DNA from: Flavobacterium alvei
GTDB taxonomy: Bacteria; Bacteroidota; Bacteroidia; Flavobacteriales; Flavobacteriaceae
NCBI RefSeq assembly: GCF_002920895.1
Contig: NZ_PQVG01000005.1
Coordinates: forward strand, 264,472 to 328,471
Direction: 5' to 3'
DNA: 64,000 nt
The notes beneath the pieces are model-generated. The model made no database searches. It saw only the letters and a list, made by a program, of their open reading frames with translations, and was not told the DNA's origin. This document shows, piece after piece, positions 37,675 to 46,928 of the stretch. A program made the translations under genes and the position numbers. Positions within the stretch are counted from its first letter, which is position 1. Every line of letters begins with the position of its first letter.

Positions 37675-38946
37675 ATGACTAAAGAACGGTTGACTTCATT
37701 AGATGTATTTAGAGGATTAACTGTGATAATGATGACCATTGTTAATAATCCAGGAAGCTGGGTAGCAATTTATCCCTCATTGGAACATGCTAAGTGGAAT
37801 GGATGGACACCAACCGATTTAATATTCCCTTCTTTTATTTTTATAATGGGAACAGCTATCCCATTTGCAATGCCAAATAAAAAGTTCAACTCCACCGTTT
37901 TCAACAAAATAATGGTGCGTTCATTGCGTCTTTTCTGTCTAGGGCTTTTTCTGAATTTCTTTAACGATCTCGAATTCTTTGGTTGGGTAGGTATGCCATT
38001 ATTAATTGGCAGACTGGCAATAACTTTTGCTGTGGCTTATGCTTTATTGGGGAAGTTTAGCCTAAAAATTAAAACCGTTTTAGCAATATCAGTACTCACA
38101 ATTTTACTCTTTTTAGCCTATTTCGGTATTTCAGATTATCAAGAAGTTCGAATCCCAGGTGTTTTACAACGCATCGGTCTGGTTTATTTTTTTAGTTCGA
38201 TTTTGTATTTAAAATCCAATATTAGAACTCAAATTTTAGTAGTTACAACGCTTTTAATTGGTTATTGGGCTTTAATGACACTCGTGCCAGTCCCTGGAAT
38301 TGGCGCCGCAAATTTGGAAAAAGGCACTAATCTTGCGGCTTACATTGACAACCTTTTCCTAAATAATCATATGTGGAGTCGATCTAAAACTTGGGATCCC
38401 GAAGGAATATTAATTACCCTTCCCGCTATAGCTTCTGGAATAATAGGAATGTTAGTGGGGCAATTACTGAATCATCATTGGCCAAAAATTGAAATTGTCA
38501 AAAAAATGATACTAATTGGTTTTAGTTTGCTAATTCTTGGATTACTATGGGACATCCTATTTCCTATCAACAAATTACTTTGGAGTAGTTCATTTGTTTT
38601 ATTCACATCAGGATTTGCCTCTTTAAGCTTAAGCTTTTTGTATTACGTCATAGATATTTTGCATTATAAAAAAGGAACGAAACTATTTCTAATTTGGGGG
38701 TTAAATCCAATAATTGTATTTTTCTTTTCAGGAATAATTCCTAGAGTCCTGACAATGACAAAAGTAGAACACCCCGTATTTCCTGGGAAACCACTAGGAT
38801 TTCAAAGCTATTTTTACAATTACGGAATTGTACCATTATTCGAAAATCCAAAAGATGCTTCATTGACCTACGCCTTGATTTATACTATTTTTTGGAGTAT
38901 TATTTTATGGGTGTTTTATAAAAACAAATTGTTTTTTAAAGTATGA
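37675..38946 (+). CDS. Membrane acyltransferase of the HGSNAT/NagX (DUF5009) family
   Basis: 423 residues with about 10-11 membrane segments. It begins RLTSLDVFRGLTVIMMTIVNNPGSW and GWTPTDLIFPSFIFIMGTAIPFA, the conserved start of the heparan-alpha-glucosaminide N-acetyltransferase-like family. Members transfer acetyl groups to amino sugars across the membrane; the bacterial substrate is unclear. Both upstream bshC and downstream ndk are unrelated in function. Confidence 0.85.
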   Translation: MTKERLTSLDVFRGLTVIMMTIVNNPGSWVAIYPSLEHAKWNGWTPTDLIFPSFIFIMGTAIPFAMPNKKFNSTVFNKIMVRSLRLFCLGLFLNFFNDLEFFGWVGMPLLIGRLAITFAVAYALLGKFSLKIKTVLAISVLTILLFLAYFGISDYQEVRIPGVLQRIGLVYFFSSILYLKSNIRTQILVVTTLLIGYWALMTLVPVPGIGAANLEKGTNLAAYIDNLFLNNHMWSRSKTWDPEGILITLPAIASGIIGMLVGQLLNHHWPKIEIVKKMILIGFSLLILGLLWDILFPINKLLWSSSFVLFTSGFASLSLSFLYYVIDILHYKKGTKLFLIWGLNPIIVFFFSGIIPRVLTMTKVEHPVFPGKPLGFQSYFYNYGIVPLFENPKDASLTYALIYTIFWSIILWVFYKNKLFFKV

Positions 38947-39029
38947 AAGATTAGCATAAAACCTCAAAAATCGAATATTTGCTTGCGAATTTTAAGCTAA
39001 AACAACATCATTATTCCATTAATAAACGT

Positions 39030-39037
39030 TACTTTTG
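39030..39037 (+). promoter_or_regulatory. Candidate -7 element for ndk
   Basis: TACTTTTG matches TAnnTTTG and lies 28 bases before the ndk ATG. No TTG at standard spacing. Confidence 0.45.
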
Positions 39038-39065
39038 CGCCCAACCAAAAATAAAATTAAAAAAA

Positions 39066-39485
39066 ATGGCTTCTAATAGAACTTTTACAATGATCAAACC
39101 CGATGCTGTCAAAAACGGACACATTGGAAACATTTTAGCAATGATTACTAATGCAGGTTACAAAATTGTTTCTTTGAAATTAACACAATTAACCGTAGCC
39201 GATGCTCAAGCCTTTTATGCCGTTCACGCCGAAAGACCTTTCTACGGAGAATTAGTAGAATTTATGTCGAGCGGACCAATTGTTGCAGCTATTCTTGAAA
39301 AAGAAAACGCAGTTGACGATTTCAGAACGTTGATTGGAGCAACCAATCCAGCTCAAGCTGCAGAAGGAACTATCCGTAAACTCTACGCAACCTCAATGGG
39401 AGAAAATGCAGTTCACGGTTCAGATAGTGATGAAAATGCAGCCATCGAAGGAGCATTTCATTTTGCTGGAAGAGAGCAGTTTTAA
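39066..39485 (+). CDS. ndk: Nucleoside diphosphate kinase
   Basis: 139 residues. It moves the gamma-phosphate of ATP to NDPs through a phosphohistidine. Evidence: [16 protein letters not shown] at the start, [14 protein letters not shown], and the active-site NAVHGSDS with His117. The start at 39066 gives MASNRTF; an upstream extension to 38979 would overlap the promoter and is rejected. A terminator follows. Confidence 0.97.
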   Translation: MASNRTFTMIKPDAVKNGHIGNILAMITNAGYKIVSLKLTQLTVADAQAFYAVHAERPFYGELVEFMSSGPIVAAILEKENAVDDFRTLIGATNPAQAAEGTIRKLYATSMGENAVHGSDSDENAAIEGAFHFAGREQF

Positions 39486-39534
39486 TCTTAGATTTCTGAT
39501 TTTAGAGTTTAGATTTAAAAAATAATACAAATAG

Positions 39535-39568
39535 AAAATCCCGTTTCGAATATTTGAAACGGGATTTT
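39535..39568. terminator. Bidirectional terminator between ndk and the DUF721 gene
   Basis: Perfect 13-bp stem (39535-39547 with 39556-39568), 8-nt loop, T runs on both strands. Confidence 0.85.
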
Positions 39569-39592
39569 TTTCTTTTATCTAAAAACTGAACA

Positions 39593-39889
39593 CTACCGTA
39601 AAACCACATCTTTAACAACATCGCGTCGCAATTCTTCGTTTATCATAGCAACAATTTTGGATTTTCCGTGGGTTAATTCTTCTCTCAAAACTGCCGAAGA
39701 AAGTTCAACATACAAAGTGCTTCCTTTCAAAACCACGTTTTTTGTATAATGATTTACGCCATTTCCCATCAAATTTTTCCAAGCTTCTCTCACATCAATT
39801 TGATCCATTCCGGGTTGCAATTTGTTGACTTGAATAATCTCGTTCAAAATAGCACCAATCGTACTTTGATTATTTAGTCTTTTTGCCAT
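39593..39889 (-). CDS. DUF721 (DciA-like) protein
   Basis: 98 residues from the ATG at 39889 (MAKRLNNQ); a start at 39898 adds MKV. The pattern IGAILNEIIQVNKLQPGMDQIDVREAWKNLMG then LYVELSSAVLREELTHGKSKIVAMIN is that of DUF721. The family includes DciA, a helicase-loading factor of bacteria lacking DnaC/DnaI, so a role at the replication fork is plausible. It overlaps the 3' end of the upstream lipoprotein gene by 20 bases. Confidence 0.8.
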   Translation of the reverse strand: MAKRLNNQSTIGAILNEIIQVNKLQPGMDQIDVREAWKNLMGNGVNHYTKNVVLKGSTLYVELSSAVLREELTHGKSKIVAMINEELRRDVVKDVVLR

Positions 39890-40313
39890 CACTTTCAATA
39901 TTTATTGGGGTTGCTTTTTTATAATGATATTCTTTTTTTTCAGCATTCAAAAACACCATTTTATCGTCTGAAATTGCTGTCAACTCCTCTGACCACTTGG
40001 CATAAGAAGTAACATAGTCAAAAAACACCTTGTCTTTTTCGAATCGTACTTTTACACTTTCTTGAGTATCATTAACCAAAAAAGTACCGTCTAATTGAGG
40101 CATCACTTTTTTTCGAAAGCCACTATTATTTTTGCCAATTTGAAAATAATCATAACTATCGTTTACCGTATAATCTTTGGATTTACCATCCTCAAAAACT
40201 ACTTTTTCAATTTCCCAATAACCATTTGTTTTAGCAATATCCTCTGGTTTTATCTTTTGCTGACAAGAGATAAAAAGAAACGCAACGAAAAAAAATCCAA
40301 CTATATTCTTCAT
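39870..40313 (-). CDS. Small lipoprotein of unknown function
   Basis: 147 residues with a lipobox (LFISCQQ, Cys17). The mature part (GYWEIEKVVFEDGKSKDYTVNDSYDYFQIG...) has the short beta-strand pattern of lipocalin-like small lipoproteins of flavobacteria. Function unknown. Its end overlaps the DUF721 gene, so the two form one transcription unit. Confidence 0.75.
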   Translation of the reverse strand: MKNIVGFFFVAFLFISCQQKIKPEDIAKTNGYWEIEKVVFEDGKSKDYTVNDSYDYFQIGKNNSGFRKKVMPQLDGTFLVNDTQESVKVRFEKDKVFFDYVTSYAKWSEELTAISDDKMVFLNAEKKEYHYKKATPINIESDGKKTK

Positions 40314-40320
40314 AATTTTT

Positions 40321-40415
40321 AGGAGCTAATTCCTGCTTTTCGCTTCAATCTTTTTATTTTTTTAAGAAAAAATAAAAAGGATTTCCACTTCAATCAGGGC
40401 TAGGGTTTAGTGGTA
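40321..40415. repeat. AT-rich palindromic interspersed repeat
   Basis: A near-perfect A/T hairpin (40348-40362 with 40367-40382) lies between GAGCTAATTCCTG on the left and CAGGGCTAGGG on the right. Similar units occur in intergenic regions of many Flavobacteriaceae (from memory). It has no coding potential and sits upstream of the lipoprotein/DUF721 unit. Confidence 0.45.
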
Positions 40416-40535
40416 AAAAGATGTTTTAATCTATCGAACAAAGTTAATCTTATTAGATTGAAAGAAAACAAAAATAAAAAAAACTCATTAAACTATTTTC
40501 AATATTTTTGGTCAAATTCCTAAAATAGCTGAAAC

Positions 40536-41600
40536 ATGAAAAAAATTATCTATAGTTTACTAATCGCAATATGCTTTTTAGGATGCAGTTCAGAAAGCAC
40601 AAAACCCGCTCCATCACCAAACGAAACACTTTATTTTCCACCATTATCAGGTGATGTTTGGGAAACCAAATCGATTGCCGATTTAGGATGGAAACAAGCT
40701 GCTGTTCAACCACTTTTAGATTATTTAGAACTCAAAAATTCCAAAGGTTTTATTATTTTGGTTAACGGTAGAATTGTTATGGAAAATTATTTCAACGGAC
40801 ATTCTGCAACAACCCCCTGGTATTGGGCTAGTGCTGGTAAAACACTAACCGCAACAATAACTGGAATTGCCCAACAAGAAGGTTTGCTCAACATCAACAA
40901 CAAAGTTTCAGATTATATAGGAACGGGTTGGACGAGTTTGTCAATAGACAAAGAAAACTTGATTACCAACAAACATTTGCTTACCATGACTTCAGGTCTT
41001 GATGATACTACTGATGATATAACTCCTGCAAAACTAATTTATAAAGCCGATGCAGGTACACGATGGGCTTATCATAACGTTTATGTGAAATTGCAAGATG
41101 TTGTTGCACAGGCAAGTGGTCAAACTTGGTCGAACTATTTCAACTCAAAATTGAGAGATAAAATCGGTATGACTGGAACTTGGATACAAGACGGTAACAA
41201 TAATGTGTATTGGAGTACCACCCGAAGTATGGCGCGTTTTGGATTGCTAATGTACAACAAGGGAAAATGGGAAAACAGCACTATTCTTAACGAAACCTAT
41301 TTCAATGAAGCTACCAATACTTCTCAAAACATTAATTTAAGCTATGGCTATTTATGGTGGTTGAATGGAAAAACAAGTTATCATTTACCTCAATCCCAAT
41401 TGCAATTAAACGGAAGCATAATTCCTAGTGGTCCCAATGATATGTTTATGGCTTTGGGGAAAAATGACCAAAAAATTTATGTGATTCCAAGCAAAAAAAT
41501 GGTGGTGATAAGAATGGGTGACGCTGCCGACAATGTAAATTTAGCATTATCCGATTTTGACGATGTACTTTGGCAAAAAATCAATGCTTTGTACCAATAA
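40536..41600 (+). CDS. Beta-lactamase-family serine hydrolase, lipoprotein
   Basis: 354 residues with a lipobox (FLGCSS, Cys17). The class C beta-lactamase/DD-peptidase fold is indicated by the SxxK motif Ser99-Ala-Gly-Lys102 and the YxN motif Tyr179-His-Asn181 (in RWAYHNVY). WYWASAGKTLTATITGIA and LTMTSGLDDTT are typical. Such proteins are usually esterases or peptidases rather than true resistance enzymes. It is convergent with a small membrane protein gene with no gap. Confidence 0.88.
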   Translation: MKKIIYSLLIAICFLGCSSESTKPAPSPNETLYFPPLSGDVWETKSIADLGWKQAAVQPLLDYLELKNSKGFIILVNGRIVMENYFNGHSATTPWYWASAGKTLTATITGIAQQEGLLNINNKVSDYIGTGWTSLSIDKENLITNKHLLTMTSGLDDTTDDITPAKLIYKADAGTRWAYHNVYVKLQDVVAQASGQTWSNYFNSKLRDKIGMTGTWIQDGNNNVYWSTTRSMARFGLLMYNKGKWENSTILNETYFNEATNTSQNINLSYGYLWWLNGKTSYHLPQSQLQLNGSIIPSGPNDMFMALGKNDQKIYVIPSKKMVVIRMGDAADNVNLALSDFDDVLWQKINALYQ

Positions 41601-41780
41601 TTATTCTCTTTTATTTCTGCTTTTGAAAAAACCAAAAATAAAAAAACCTGCACCCAAAATCAGTAACAAATAATACAAAACCATATTTTGGTCTCTAACT
41701 AGATTTGACAAAACAAAGGCAATTATACTCAAAAAGTAAAGAAAAATAGGTGGTATATTTTTGAAAGAAGAAAAATTCAT
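41601..41780 (-). CDS. Small two-segment membrane protein
   Basis: A 59-residue ORF, ATG at 41780 and TAA at 41601-41603. Two hydrophobic segments (about 10-26 and 33-51) with a basic tail (FKSRNKRE) are consistent with a real inner-membrane miniprotein. It begins at the base right after the serine-hydrolase stop on the opposite strand and lies 52 bases downstream of ftsY. No family known to me. Confidence 0.55.
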   Translation of the reverse strand: MNFSSFKNIPPIFLYFLSIIAFVLSNLVRDQNMVLYYLLLILGAGFFIFGFFKSRNKRE

Positions 41781-41832
41781 TATAAAACTAACATTAGAAT
41801 CTTTGTCGAAATTTTAAGATGACAAGATTTTT

Positions 41833-42786
41833 TTATTTAAAAAAACTATCTACAAACTCATATTTATTGAAGACTTGTAAATCTTCTATACCTTCTCCAA
41901 CTCCAATATATTTCACAGGAATTTGAAATTGGTCAGAAATTCCAATAACCACTCCACCTTTGGCGGTTCCGTCTAGTTTTGTAACGGCAAGCGAAGTAAC
42001 TTCTGTAGCAGCAGTAAATTGTTTGGCTTGTTCAAAAGCGTTTTGTCCAGTCGAACCATCAATAACCAATAAAACATCGTGTGGCGCATCGCCAACCACT
42101 TTTTGCATTACTCGCTTTACTTTCGTTAACTCATTCATCAAGTTAATTTTGTTGTGTAAACGACCTGCAGTATCAATAATAACAACGTCAGCATTTTGAG
42201 CTACGGCAGATTGCAAGGTATCAAACGCTACAGAAGCTGGATCGCTTCCCATATTTTGTCTTACAATTGGAACACCCACTCTATCTGCCCAAATTTGCAA
42301 TTGATCGATTGCTGCGGCTCGAAAAGTATCGGCTGCCCCAAGTACGACTTTGAAACCTGCTTTCTTAAATTGATAGGCTAGTTTTCCAATAGTGGTTGTT
42401 TTCCCAACACCATTCACTCCCACTACCATCAAAACATAAGGTTTTGTGGCTATTGGAATTACAAATTCAGTAGCTTCACCTGAATTGGTTTCAGAAAGTA
42501 AACCCGCAATTTCTTCACGAAGAATTTGATTGAGTTCATCAGTTCCAAGAAATTTATCTTCCGAAACTCGTTTCTCTATTCGGGTGATGATTTTAAGAGT
42601 GGTATTTACTCCTACATCCGAGGAAACAAGAATTTCCTCTAAGTTATCTAAAACCTCATCATCAACTTTCGATTTTCCAGCAACGGCCTTGGTTAACTTT
42701 GAAAAAAAAGAGGTTTTCGATTTCTCTAAACCTTTGTCTAAAGATTCCTTTTTTTCAGAAGAAAATAATTTTTTAAAAAAACTCAT
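41833..42786 (-). CDS. ftsY: Signal recognition particle receptor FtsY
   Basis: A 317-residue GTPase that docks SRP-ribosome complexes at the inner membrane. The NG domain has the P-loop GVNGVGKTTTIGKLA, DTFRAAAIDQL, DTAGRLHNK and TKLDGTAKGG. The N-terminal A domain is short, as usual in Bacteroidota. It is transcribed after rpmB, rpmG and the DUF4295 gene, a gene order conserved in flavobacteria (recollection), but a hairpin at 42881-42910 separates it from them. Confidence 0.96.
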   Translation of the reverse strand: MSFFKKLFSSEKKESLDKGLEKSKTSFFSKLTKAVAGKSKVDDEVLDNLEEILVSSDVGVNTTLKIITRIEKRVSEDKFLGTDELNQILREEIAGLLSETNSGEATEFVIPIATKPYVLMVVGVNGVGKTTTIGKLAYQFKKAGFKVVLGAADTFRAAAIDQLQIWADRVGVPIVRQNMGSDPASVAFDTLQSAVAQNADVVIIDTAGRLHNKINLMNELTKVKRVMQKVVGDAPHDVLLVIDGSTGQNAFEQAKQFTAATEVTSLAVTKLDGTAKGGVVIGISDQFQIPVKYIGVGEGIEDLQVFNKYEFVDSFFK

Positions 42787-42880
42787 CGGATTATTGATTG
42801 AGGATTAACGATTTTTTATTTCAGATTTCATTGTAACTCATAGCAACTTCTGAAATTTAATTGACAAATATAAAAAATAA

Positions 42881-42910
42881 AAAAGCTACTTCCGAATGAA
42901 AGTAGCTTTT
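42881..42910 (-). terminator. Terminator downstream of the DUF4295 gene
   Basis: 11-bp perfect stem AAAAGCTACTT/AAGTAGCTTTT (42881-42891, 42900-42910), 20 bases past the stop of the small gene. It splits ribosomal genes from ftsY, perhaps as an attenuator. Confidence 0.7.
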
Positions 42911-42930
42911 CTATATAGTACTATAGTTAA

Positions 42931-43083
42931 TTATTTCTTTTTCAAGAATTCATCAACTGCTTCAGGAGCCATAATAGATTCTACGAATGTATATGCACCT
43001 GTTTTTGGAGATTTCACCATTTTGATGGCTTTTGATAATCTCTTAGAAGATGTTTGTAACGATGCTACGGTTTTCTTTGCCAT
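42931..43083 (-). CDS. DUF4295 small basic protein
   Basis: 50 residues: MAKKTVASLQTSSKRLSKAI at the start, then VKSPKTGAYTFVESIMAPEAVDEFLKKK. It matches DUF4295, a Bacteroidota-specific family found directly after rpmG. Its size, charge and fixed location beside L28 and L33 suggest a ribosome-associated role (inference). The gap to rpmG is 43 bases. Confidence 0.85.
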   Translation of the reverse strand: MAKKTVASLQTSSKRLSKAIKMVKSPKTGAYTFVESIMAPEAVDEFLKKK

Positions 43084-43126
43084 GATTCAATTTTTTTAAA
43101 ACTTTTACTTCAAGTAAAAATTCTTA

Positions 43127-43315
43127 TTATTTAATTTCTTTGTGAACAGTTACACGTTTCAAGATTGGATTAAATTTTTTAATCTCTAATCTGTCTGGAG
43201 TATTTTTTTTGTTCTTAGTTGTTATGTATCTTGAAGTTCCTGCAACACCAGTTGTTTTGTGTTCAGTACATTCTAAAATTACTTGGATTCTATTTCCTTT
43301 TGCTTTCTTTGCCAT
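43127..43315 (-). CDS. rpmG: 50S ribosomal protein L33
   Basis: 62 residues: [43 protein letters not shown], the L33 pattern. Only one Cys is present (ECTE) and there is no CxxC pair, so this is the zinc-free form. It lies 26 bases downstream of rpmB. Confidence 0.95.
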   Translation of the reverse strand: MAKKAKGNRIQVILECTEHKTTGVAGTSRYITTKNKKNTPDRLEIKKFNPILKRVTVHKEIK

Positions 43316-43341
43316 CTTGATATATAGGTTTTAGGAACGGA

Positions 43342-43578
43342 TTATTTAATAAATCCACCTGCTTGAGCTTTTTTCAAAACTGCAGCGATTCCGTTTTTAT
43401 TAATTGTTTTTACCGTAGATGCAGCTACTCTTAGAGTAATCCATCTATCTTCTTCTGGAAGATAAAAACGCTTTTTAACTAAGTTAACAGAAAATTTTCT
43501 CTTAGTTTTATTCATAGCGTGAGAAACGTTATTTCCTACCATCGCTCTTTTACCTGTAAGGTCGCAAACTCTTGACAT
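43342..43578 (-). CDS. rpmB: 50S ribosomal protein L28
   Basis: 78 residues: [29 protein letters not shown] is the classic L28 start. It is the first gene of the rpmB-rpmG-DUF4295 unit on the minus strand. Confidence 0.96.
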   Translation of the reverse strand: MSRVCDLTGKRAMVGNNVSHAMNKTKRKFSVNLVKKRFYLPEEDRWITLRVAASTVKTINKNGIAAVLKKAQAGGFIK

Positions 43579-43649
43579 TATCTTATCTTTTATCGTTATT
43601 CAAAATCAGGGTGCAAAGAAAAGAAAAATAAACCTATTACGCAAAAAAA

Positions 43650-44903
43650 TTATTGCACATTTTTTAAAATTTCTTTTCGCAACATTTCTAAACTCTTAAC
43701 AACTGCTCTATCTATCACTTTTTCACGGGGTTGACCAAAATTAAACTCTTCAATTATTACTTCATTTGGTGTTGCCAATGCTATAAATACTGCTCCAACC
43801 TCGGCTTCAGACTCCCCTTTTGATGGTCCAGCGTTACCCGTTGTAGCAATTGCATAATCTGTTTTCATTAAATTCCGAACATTTACCGCCATTTGCTGAG
43901 CTACTTCAGCGCTTACAACTGAATGTTTTTGAATTAATTCTGCATGAATTCCTAAAAGTGATACCTTAGTTTCTGTTGCATAGGAAACTACACTACCTTT
44001 AAAATAATTTGAAGCTCCAGAAACCGAAGTCAAAACCTGTGCAATTTTCCCTCCTGTACAACTTTCGGCAGTCGAAATAGTTTTGCCTTGTTGTGTCAAA
44101 AATCGACCAACAATCTTTTCTAGAGTTTCGTCTTCTTCAAAACCTACAATGCTATCTCCAATGATTTTAGACAAAGAAATCACATTTTCGGAAATGGCTT
44201 TTTCTAATAATTCTTTATTTGTTCCACGTGCTGATAGTCGCAAACGTACACTTCCTAGACTTGGTAAATAGGCTAATTTTATAAAATCGGGTAAATTATT
44301 TTCCCAATTTTCGATGGTTTCGGCCAATAAACTTTCGCCTATTCCGTATGTCAAAACGGTTTTATGAAGAATGTAAGGTCGTTTATATTCTTCAACAACT
44401 TTGGGTATAATTTCATTCTCGACCAAATATTTCATTTCAAAGGGAACTCCTGGCAGCGAAATAAAGACGGTATTTTCTTTTTTCATCCACATTCCCGGTG
44501 CTGTTCCGACTTGATTATGAAGTACCGTACATTTTGAAGGAACTAAAGCTTGGTCTTTATTGATTTGAGTAATTGGCCGCTTAAAAAAACCTTCAATAAG
44601 TTGAGTAACGTGTTTTAAAACCTCTTGATTTACAATTAATTCATCGTCAAAATAATCACAAAAAGTTTTTTTAGTGATATCGTCTTTTGTTGGGCCAAGT
44701 CCACCGGTAATAATGACTAAATCGACTTTGTTTTGAAACTTTGAAAAGGTTTTTAGGATGTGTTCTTTACTATCACTAATAGAAATCATCTCGTGTATTT
44801 CGATACCAATTCTATCTAATGATTTGGCAATAAAAGCCGAATTTGTATCGACAATTTGTCCTATTAATATTTCGTCACCAATGGTAATTATAGATGCTTT
44901 CAT
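43650..44903 (-). CDS. cinA: CinA-family protein (MoCF-like/nicotinamide-nucleotide amidase)
   Basis: 417 residues from the ATG at 44903 ([22 protein letters not shown]). The frame stays open 42 codons further, but those residues come from an upstream hairpin region. The N-terminal MoCF-like domain ([12 protein letters not shown]) is joined to a C-terminal NMN amidase domain with [30 protein letters not shown]. The protein recycles pyridine nucleotides, and some homologues act with competence. Confidence 0.93.
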   Translation of the reverse strand: MKASIITIGDEILIGQIVDTNSAFIAKSLDRIGIEIHEMISISDSKEHILKTFSKFQNKVDLVIITGGLGPTKDDITKKTFCDYFDDELIVNQEVLKHVTQLIEGFFKRPITQINKDQALVPSKCTVLHNQVGTAPGMWMKKENTVFISLPGVPFEMKYLVENEIIPKVVEEYKRPYILHKTVLTYGIGESLLAETIENWENNLPDFIKLAYLPSLGSVRLRLSARGTNKELLEKAISENVISLSKIIGDSIVGFEEDETLEKIVGRFLTQQGKTISTAESCTGGKIAQVLTSVSGASNYFKGSVVSYATETKVSLLGIHAELIQKHSVVSAEVAQQMAVNVRNLMKTDYAIATTGNAGPSKGESEAEVGAVFIALATPNEVIIEEFNFGQPREKVIDRAVVKSLEMLRKEILKNVQ

Positions 44904-44941
44904 TTGGAAGTGAGAAGTTAGAAGTGGGAAGCTATTTTCTA

Positions 44942-44980
44942 AATAAAAAAGAGCAACCAGAGGAAGCTCCTTTTTATTTT
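44942..44980 (-). terminator. Probable terminator of the HPt gene
   Basis: Imperfect hairpin with GAGC/GCTC core and A/T flanks ending in T runs on the minus strand, between the HPt stop and the cinA start. It is the reason the long cinA reading is rejected. Confidence 0.5.
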
Positions 44981-45037
44981 TTTTTAGAAAAAAAGTAATT
45001 TTTAAAAAACTTGAAACGTACAGCAACAAATTGCCCC

Positions 45038-45382
45038 TTATAGATCGAAGTCTTTCTTTAATTCTTTGATGGCATCTTTAACTTGTTGTTTGATGCTTTT
45101 GAAAGTTTCTTTAATTTCTTTGGTTTCGCCTTCAGTTTTTGTCCAAGCCTCGACTTGAAGAATTTCTTCGAAAGCAACTTTCAATCCCAATAAATCTAGA
45201 GATGGTTTGACTTTATGCGCATAAGAATAGGCATGTTTATGGTCTTTCTTTTTGATTCCTTCTTTGATTTCTGCTATATCTTCGGGAATTTCGTTAACAA
45301 ATAACGTCACGATTTGTAAAACAAATTCCGGATCGTTGTCTGAAAGTGCGTACACTTTTGCTAAGTTGTAATGTAGTGCCAT
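45038..45382 (-). CDS. HPt (histidine phosphotransfer) domain protein
   Basis: 114 residues, all helical. The phosphoacceptor His56 lies in [16 protein letters not shown], the HPt core motif. It relays phosphate between hybrid kinases and response regulators. Its start overlaps the stop of the FAH-family gene by one base (TAATG), implying coupling. No kinase is adjacent; the hybrid kinase at 23008-25116 is a possible partner. Confidence 0.85.
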   Translation of the reverse strand: MALHYNLAKVYALSDNDPEFVLQIVTLFVNEIPEDIAEIKEGIKKKDHKHAYSYAHKVKPSLDLLGLKVAFEEILQVEAWTKTEGETKEIKETFKSIKQQVKDAIKELKKDFDL

Positions 45383-45993
45383 TATTTTATTTGTATGCTA
45401 AATAGTTTATTTCCTTCTAAAAATCCTTCTAAAACATCCTCGGGTTTTACTGCTGCAACACCTGCTGGGGTTCCAGTAAAAACAATATCGCCAATTTTCA
45501 AGGTAAAATACTGAGACACATAAGAAATGAGCTCGTCAATCTTCCACATCATTTGGTTGGCATTCCCTTTTTGAACTGTTTGATTATTATTGGTCAATTC
45601 AAATGTAATATTTTCTAATGAATTAAATTGACTTTTTGGCAAAAATTCTCCTATCACAGCCGAGCCATCAAATGCCTTTGCCTTTTCCCACGGCAATCCT
45701 TTTGCTTTTAATTCGTTTTGCAAATCGCGAGCTGTAAAGTCGATTCCTACACTAATTTCGTCATAATATTTATGAGCAAACTTGGCGTCAATATATTTTC
45801 CAACTTTGTTTATTTTAACAATCAGTTCAATTTCGTGATGAATATCATTTGAAAATTCAGGAATCACAAAAGGATGTTGTTTCAACAAAATAGCCGAGTC
45901 GGGTTTCAAAAAAATTACGGGATCCGAAGGCCTTTCGTTCTTCAACTCCGCAATGTGACTGGCATAATTACGACCTATACAGATTATTTTCAT
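45382..45993 (-). CDS. Fumarylacetoacetate hydrolase family protein
   Basis: 203 residues with the FAH/YcgM core: KIICIGRNYASHIAEL, PVIFLKPDSAI, HHEIELIVKI (metal-binding Glu), SVGIDFTARDLQ, and FTGTPAGVAAVKPED. Members hydrolyse or decarboxylate diketo acids (acylpyruvase or oxaloacetate decarboxylase activity). The compact size fits a FAHD1-like protein. It is coupled to the HPt gene. Confidence 0.9.
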   Translation of the reverse strand: MKIICIGRNYASHIAELKNERPSDPVIFLKPDSAILLKQHPFVIPEFSNDIHHEIELIVKINKVGKYIDAKFAHKYYDEISVGIDFTARDLQNELKAKGLPWEKAKAFDGSAVIGEFLPKSQFNSLENITFELTNNNQTVQKGNANQMMWKIDELISYVSQYFTLKIGDIVFTGTPAGVAAVKPEDVLEGFLEGNKLFSIQIK

Positions 45994-46020
45994 TGTTTTA
46001 AGTAATTAGCGACTAGTCAC

Positions 46021-46794
46021 TTATATTTTAGTATTTAATTTCCTCAATTTAATTGCCGTCAAAACTTTCTTGGTGTATAAAGGAAAATCGGCATTTTGAA
46101 TCCAACTGAAATAACCAGGTTCACTTTCTAAAACTACATCCACTTTAACTCCTTTGTGTTTTCCGAAAGTAAAAATTTCGTCGCCGTCTTTATCAAAAGC
46201 TATCATTCCTGCAAAATCAGCAATTTTTTTTCTAGTTGTAAATTCTGAAAGTGATTTTATATCATTCTCCAGTTCGGGATAACGATCTAATTGAGCTTTC
46301 ATAATTTCATATGTCGCCATAGTGTCGGCTTCAGCAGAATGGGCATTTTCGAGGCTTTGCCCACAATAAAATTTAAGTGCTGCACTCAATGTTCGCTCTT
46401 CCATTTTATGAAAAATAGTTTGAACATCGACAGAAACTCGATTTTTCATGTCAAAATCTACTCCAGCTCGAAGTAATTCTTCTGCCAATAGTGGAATGTC
46501 AAAACGGTCGGAATTGTATCCCGCCAAATCCGAATCCTTAATCATATTGTAAATCACCGAAGATAATTCCTTAAAAGTAGGCTCGCTAGCTACTTTTTCA
46601 TTACTAATACCGTGAATGGCGGTCGATTGTGGCGGAATGGGAATAGTCGGGTTGACCAACCAGGTTTTACTTTCTTTATTTCCGTTAGGAAAAACTTTGA
46701 AAATTGCTATTTCAACAATTCTATCTTTGGCAACATCAATCCCTGTAGTTTCTAGATCGAAAAAACAAATTGGTTTGTTAAGCTTAAGCTCCAT
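46021..46794 (-). CDS. DnaQ-like 3'-5' exonuclease
   Basis: 257 residues. DEDD exonuclease motifs: Asp13 and Glu15 in FFDLETTGI, YNSDRFDIPLL (Exo II), and HSAEADTMATYEI (Exo III, DEDDh type). The C-terminal part (FTFGKHKGVKVDVVLESEPGYFSWI) is a small domain often found on this family in Bacteroidota. The substrate may be DNA or RNA; it is not fused to a polymerase. Confidence 0.88.
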   Translation of the reverse strand: MELKLNKPICFFDLETTGIDVAKDRIVEIAIFKVFPNGNKESKTWLVNPTIPIPPQSTAIHGISNEKVASEPTFKELSSVIYNMIKDSDLAGYNSDRFDIPLLAEELLRAGVDFDMKNRVSVDVQTIFHKMEERTLSAALKFYCGQSLENAHSAEADTMATYEIMKAQLDRYPELENDIKSLSEFTTRKKIADFAGMIAFDKDGDEIFTFGKHKGVKVDVVLESEPGYFSWIQNADFPLYTKKVLTAIKLRKLNTKI

Positions 46795-46873
46795 TTTAAA
46801 TTTTTAGAATGACAAATATATCTTTTTGAACTTACCGTTCGTCGATTATTAAAAAAAATTGGATAAAAAAATG

Positions 46874-46904
46874 AAAACCCGACAAATTTAAAAAACAGTC
46901 GGGT
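46874..46904 (-). terminator. Terminator downstream of the E2 gene
   Basis: ACCCGAC/GTCGGGT stem (46877-46883 with 46898-46904), then a T-rich tail on the minus strand. Confidence 0.7.
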
Positions 46905-46928
46905 CTATAACTTTAAATTTAGATTATA

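Noticed and set aside
38979..39065. N-terminal extension of ndk
   Set aside because: The extra 29 codons contain a TACTTTTG -7 element, and all NDK proteins start at MxxxRTF.
40536..41600. Antibiotic-resistance beta-lactamase
   Set aside because: The SxxK/YxN fold is shared by many esterases and peptidases; nothing specific to resistance is visible.
44904..45029. 42-codon N-terminal extension of cinA
   Set aside because: It spans a hairpin/terminator region, and CinA proteins begin at the MKAxIITIGDE motif.
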